The notes under the pieces are model-generated. The model saw only the letters and a program-made list of their open reading frames with translations. It did no database searches and was not told the DNA's origin. This document shows positions 60,900-64,000 of a stretch of 64,000 nt of DNA, in pieces. Positions within the stretch are counted from its first letter, which is position 1; every line of letters begins with the position of its first letter. The DNA is from JAMXLO01 sp037201625 (GTDB lineage Bacteria; Pseudomonadota; Alphaproteobacteria; Acetobacterales; Acetobacteraceae): assembly GCA_037201625.1 (NCBI GenBank), contig JBBCGR010000004.1, positions 496,001 to 560,000 on the forward strand, written 5' to 3'. Both the position numbers and the translations under genes were made by a program.

Positions 60900-61259
60900 T
60901 TGACCACAGTTCTGCTGATCATCCACCTGTTCGTCACGCTCGCGCTGATCGGGGTCGTGCTGATCCAGCGCAGCGAGGGGGGCGGGCTGGGGATCGGCTC
61001 GTCGCAGGGCATGGGCTCGTTCATGTCCGGCCGCGGCACCGCCAACCTGCTGACCCGGACCACTGCCATCCTGGCCACCGTCTTCATGGTCCTCTCGCTC
61101 ACGCTGGCGCTGCTCAACCGCGGCACCACGGGGGTGGGCGGCTCGCTGCTCGACACGCCGGCCACGGGCCCGGCCCTCCACCGTTCCCATCCCGGCCACG
61201 CCTGCCGTGCCGCCGGCGCCGAAGGGACCCTCCGTCCCGACCAACTGACCCGCATGTGA
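60900..61259 (+). CDS. secG: Preprotein translocase subunit SecG, with apparent 3' frameshift
   Basis: A 119-residue frame starting with TTG at 60900 (GAGGGG upstream). LLIIHLFVTLALIGVVLIQR is TM1, GGGLGIGSSQGMGSFMSGRG the conserved loop and LTRTTAILATVFMVLSLTLALL TM2 (ends quoted: LTRTTAILATVF, VLSLTLALL). SecG assists SecYE in protein export. After SLLDTPATGPA the present frame becomes HRSHPGHACRAAGAEG. Removing one C from 61174-61176 instead gives STVPIPATPAVPPAPKG and PSVPTN with a TGA at 61246-61248, the expected Pro/Ala-rich tail. The core is intact. Confidence 0.9.
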   Translation: MTTVLLIIHLFVTLALIGVVLIQRSEGGGLGIGSSQGMGSFMSGRGTANLLTRTTAILATVFMVLSLTLALLNRGTTGVGGSLLDTPATGPALHRSHPGHACRAAGAEGTLRPDQLTRM

Positions 61260-61324
61260 CGCATGCGTGATGTCGCGCGGACGGGCTTCCCGTCGGCCGA
61301 TTCGGCTTCGTATAAGGGGCGCCC

Positions 61325-62956
61325 ATGACGCGGTATGTCTTCATCACCGGCGGCGTGGTCTCCTCACTCGGCAAGGGCATCGCCTCCGCCTCGCTGGGCG
61401 CCCTGCTGCAAGCGCGCGGGTTCGCCGTACGCCTGCGCAAGCTCGACCCCTATCTCAACGTCGATCCGGGGACGATGTCGCCGTACCAGCACGGGGAGGT
61501 CTATGTCACCGACGATGGGGCCGAGACCGACCTGGACCTCGGGCATTACGAGCGCTTCACCGGGGTGCCGGCGAGCCGGCTCGACAATGCCACGACGGGG
61601 CGGATCTATTCCGAGGTGATCGCCAAGGAGCGGCGGGGCGATTATCTCGGCGCCACGGTGCAGGTCATCCCCCACATCACCGATGCGATCAAGGAGGCCA
61701 TCGTCCGCGAGACCACCGGCCTCGACTTCGTGCTGGTGGAGATCGGCGGCACGGTGGGCGACATCGAGAGCCTGCCGTTCCTGGAGGCGATCCGCCAGCT
61801 TGGCAACGAGCTTGGGCCGGAGCGGGCGATGTTCGTCCACCTCACGCTGGTGCCCTACATCCCGTCCGCCGGCGAGTTGAAGACCAAGCCGACCCAGCAC
61901 TCGGTGAAGGAACTGCTGAACGTCGGCATCCAGCCACAGATGCTGCTGTGCCGCTGCGACCGGCCGATCCCGGACAACGAACGCGCCAAGATCGCGCTGT
62001 TCTGCAACGTGCGGCCGCAGGCGGTGATCGCGGCGCTCGACGTCGACACGATCTATGCCGTGCCGATCGCGTACCACGCCGAAGGGATGGACCACGAGGT
62101 GCTGCGGCATTTCCGGATGGCGGTGGACGGCGAGCCCGACCTGTCGCGCTGGCAGGCCATCGTCGATGCGGTCCGCCTGCCGGAGGGCGAGGTGCGCATC
62201 GCCGTCGTCGGCAAGTACACCAATCTGCTGGACAGCTATAAATCGCTGGCCGAAGCGCTCACGCATGGCGGCATCGCCAACCGGGTGAAGGTGCATCTCG
62301 ACTGGGTCGACAGCCAGATCTTCGAGGATGATGGCGCCGTGCACCGGCTGGAGGAGTGCAACGGCATCCTGGTGGCGGCCGGCTTCGGCGAACGCGGCAC
62401 CCGCGGCAAGATCGAGGCGGTGCGGTTCGCGCGCGAGAAGAACGTGCCGTTCTTCGGCATCTGCTTCGGCATGCAGATGGCGGTGATCGAGGCGGCGCGC
62501 AATCTGTGCGGCCTGCGCTGCGCGTCCTCGACCGAGTTCGGCCCGTGCGACGAACCCGTGGTCGGGCTGCTCACCGAATGGGCGCGCGGCAACGAGATCG
62601 AGCGGCGGCTGGAGGGCGGCAACCTGGGCGGCACCATGCGGCTCGGTGCCTATCCCGCGGTGCTGGAGCCCGGATCGCTGGTGTCCGGAATGTATGACGG
62701 CGCGACCCGGATCGAGGAGCGCCACCGCCACCGCTATGAGGTGAACGTGCGCTACCGGGAGGCGCTGGAGCAGGCCGGCATGCGGTTTTCGGGGATGTCG
62801 CCGGACGGCGTGCTGCCGGAGATCATCGAGCGTCCCGACCATCCCTGGTTCGTCGGCGTGCAGTACCATCCGGAACTGAAGTCGAAGCCGTTCGACCCGC
62901 ATCCGCTGTTCGCGGGCTTCATCGCGGCGGCGGTGCGCCAGGCGCGGCTGGTCTAG
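61325..62956 (+). CDS. pyrG: CTP synthase
   Basis: A 543-residue enzyme that makes CTP from UTP, ATP and glutamine. The N-terminal synthase domain has YVFITGGVVSSLGKGI and KLDPYLNVDPGTMSPYQHGE; the C-terminal glutamine amidotransferase domain has its nucleophile in FFGICFGMQMAVIEA and its His/Glu pair in GVQYHPELKSKP. Length is typical. It follows secG by 65 bp, the usual alphaproteobacterial order, but kdsA and eno do not follow. Its TAG stop is the left edge of repeat copy F. Confidence 0.97.
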   Translation: MTRYVFITGGVVSSLGKGIASASLGALLQARGFAVRLRKLDPYLNVDPGTMSPYQHGEVYVTDDGAETDLDLGHYERFTGVPASRLDNATTGRIYSEVIAKERRGDYLGATVQVIPHITDAIKEAIVRETTGLDFVLVEIGGTVGDIESLPFLEAIRQLGNELGPERAMFVHLTLVPYIPSAGELKTKPTQHSVKELLNVGIQPQMLLCRCDRPIPDNERAKIALFCNVRPQAVIAALDVDTIYAVPIAYHAEGMDHEVLRHFRMAVDGEPDLSRWQAIVDAVRLPEGEVRIAVVGKYTNLLDSYKSLAEALTHGGIANRVKVHLDWVDSQIFEDDGAVHRLEECNGILVAAGFGERGTRGKIEAVRFAREKNVPFFGICFGMQMAVIEAARNLCGLRCASSTEFGPCDEPVVGLLTEWARGNEIERRLEGGNLGGTMRLGAYPAVLEPGSLVSGMYDGATRIEERHRHRYEVNVRYREALEQAGMRFSGMSPDGVLPEIIERPDHPWFVGVQYHPELKSKPFDPHPLFAGFIAAAVRQARLV

Positions 62957-63158
62957 CCCGGCGTTCGTGCAGGCTCTACGGAATCCGCTCTGGCTCATTG
63001 TCCGAGAGCGTGATTCACCGCTCCGGTGTTTCCACCTGCGCGGATCACGCTCTGGCGCCGATTCCGTTCGTGCGGGCTCTACGGAATCCGCTCTGGCTCA
63101 TTGTCCGAGGGCGTGATTCACCGCTCCGGTGATTCCACCCGTACGGATCACGCTCCGG
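62952..63158. repeat. Two tandem inverted copies (F1, F2) of the double-hairpin element
   Basis: F1 (about 62952-63054) and F2 (about 63055-63158) each read ACGGAATCCGCTCTGGCTC, then GAG(A/G)GCGTGATTCACCGC and GGATCACGCTC. They are about 90% alike by eye. F1 starts at the pyrG stop codon (CTAG). This is the only tandem arrangement in the window. Confidence 0.88.
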
Positions 63159-63530
63159 CACGCGGTGCCGCACGGCGCGGTGGGTCCGATCCGGGGGAAC
63201 GGGCGCCGCGCAGCACGCCGCACACACGAATCGACACCCGCGCGGCGGACGGGGACGACCCGCACCCTCGTCATCGGCCGCGACGGGACTCGCTCGCGCA
63301 CGCCGGCGCGGCAACCAAACCTTAACCCGCCGCGGGGGAGAGTCGGGGGCGCTGCGCAGCCGTCAGTGTCACTCACAATTGTGGGCGGGACGCCTCCCGG
63401 CTAAGTGAACGTGCGCGGCCGCAAACGTGACACCGCAAGTCAACCGCCTGCCGCAAACTGGCGTTGGCATCTGTCCAAGGCCGATCGCCCTGCCGACATG
63501 GCACGCTGAACAACCGGGACCACGCACCGC
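63159..63530. other. Gene-free stretch upstream of the GlgE-like gene
   Basis: No supported gene. It contains a 10-bp palindrome CACAATTGTG (63374-63383) that could be an operator and otherwise only low-information GC-rich sequence. The promoter of the following gene is expected here but was not identified. Confidence 0.5.
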
Positions 63531-64000
63531 ATGGCACCGAAGATCTACCATCTGCACCCTCTGGTCGCCGGTGAACTCGACGAATGGCCGGCCCATTTCG
63601 CACGCTGCCGTGCGATGGGCTTCGATGTCGTGTGCGTCGCGCCGCCGTTCGCACCCGGCGCGAGCGGCGACATCTTCGTCACCGCCGACCACGAATCGCT
63701 GCATCCGGCGCTCGGCTGGCCGGGACCGGCCGATGACGGCATCGCCCGGATGGCGCGCATGGCCGCCGACAGCGGACTGCAACTCTGGCTCGACCTCGCG
63801 GTCGACCGCGTGGCGATCGACGCGCCGATCCGCCAGCGCCAGGAGGCGTGGTTCGTGTCGGGTGGCTGCGGCGCGCTGCCCAATCCGCGCCGCGCGCCCT
63901 ACCGGCTGGACGTCGCCTATGCCCGCCTGCAGCGGACCGAGGTGGCCGAGGCGATGGCCGGATGGTGGCTGGACCGGCTGAACCGGCTGGTGGCGGCCGG
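63531..64000 (+). CDS. Alpha-amylase family enzyme, GlgE-like maltosyltransferase, N-terminal part
   Basis: An ATG at 63531 opens a frame of 156 codons that continues off the window end. KIYHLHPLVAGELDEWPAHF, then MGFDVVCVAPPFAPG, IFVTADHESLHPALGWPGP and LQLWLDLAVDRVAID, is the start of a GH13 catalytic barrel as in GlgE-type alpha-glucan:maltose-1-phosphate maltosyltransferases. The usual N-terminal beta-domain is absent. The catalytic aspartate and glutamate lie outside the window. It would act in glycogen/trehalose-linked alpha-glucan metabolism. The exact specificity is uncertain. Confidence 0.6.
   Translation, partial: MAPKIYHLHPLVAGELDEWPAHFARCRAMGFDVVCVAPPFAPGASGDIFVTADHESLHPALGWPGPADDGIARMARMAADSGLQLWLDLAVDRVAIDAPIRQRQEAWFVSGGCGALPNPRRAPYRLDVAYARLQRTEVAEAMAGWWLDRLNRLVAA

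Noticed and set aside
1..64000. tRNA or rRNA genes
   Set aside because: No cloverleaf-like or rRNA-like sequence was recognised by eye in the intergenic gaps; a covariance-model scan would be decisive.

Overview
The window is GC-rich, densely packed bacterial DNA that looks alphaproteobacterial, most likely Rhodospirillales/Acetobacteraceae-like. This is an inference from the cobT-cobS-J-domain/bolA neighbourhood, the secG-pyrG pair, several branched-chain-type ABC importers and many CoA/SDR/LysR catabolic genes; no rRNA or tRNA gene was seen. It reads as chromosome with heavy catabolic and transport content plus one small AT-richer, decaying patch.

Layout. 1-5 kb: a partial NDP-forming acyl-CoA synthetase, two SDR dehydrogenases, kynureninase, a 3-hydroxyisobutyrate-dehydrogenase-type enzyme and a carboxymuconolactone decarboxylase. 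4.8-10.3 kb: a leftward branched-chain-type ABC importer (LivH, a LivM-LivG fusion, LivF, binding protein) ending in a lactonase-like metallo-beta-lactamase protein. 10.4-11.2 kb: a metallophosphoesterase. 11.3-16.6 kb: a second, rightward, complete importer with an alpha/beta hydrolase. 16.7-19.4 kb: a double-length CaiB/BaiF CoA-transferase. 19.8-24.6 kb: a YdeP/FdhF-like molybdoenzyme followed by cytochrome bd subunits CydAB. 24.7-27 kb: a secreted Cache protein with a chemoreceptor. 27-36.4 kb: gamma-glutamyltransferase (3' frameshift), a metallo-hydrolase, a GT87-like membrane protein, a methyltransferase, a TPR protein, a Nudix hydrolase, a nitroreductase and an Ldh-family dehydrogenase. 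36.5-40.5 kb: cobT, cobS, a J-domain protein and bolA. 40.5-43.3 kb: Lrp/AsnC and RHH regulators, a DUF2889 protein and a CBS protein. 43.4-58.1 kb: a catabolic cluster with a LysR regulator, two polyamine-type importers without ATPases, HyuA/HyuB, a Rieske oxygenase, an NMT1-type binding protein and an LLM flavin monooxygenase. 58.4-60.4 kb: hypothetical genes and a frameshifted HNH-type endonuclease gene. 60.9-63 kb: secG (3' frameshift) and pyrG. 63.5 kb to the end: the start of a GlgE-like alpha-amylase family gene.

The most distinctive non-coding signal is a dispersed element of about 100 bp made of two linked hairpins, in at least seven places (one of them a tandem pair). Its ends (CTAG) repeatedly coincide with the stop codons of neighbouring genes. 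Two other REP-like families, a 17-bp tandem repeat, a triple-hairpin array before secG and a perfect LysR-type operator are also present. Three genes (ggt, secG, HNH) each carry what reads as a single-nucleotide indel, so either true decay or assembly error must be considered.

Functionally, the region imports and breaks down small organic acids, amides and amino-acid-like compounds. Two adjacent branched-chain-type importers and two polyamine-type importers bring substrates in, and CoA-transferase, dehydrogenases, HyuAB and oxygenases process them. Substrate identities cannot be read from sequence.
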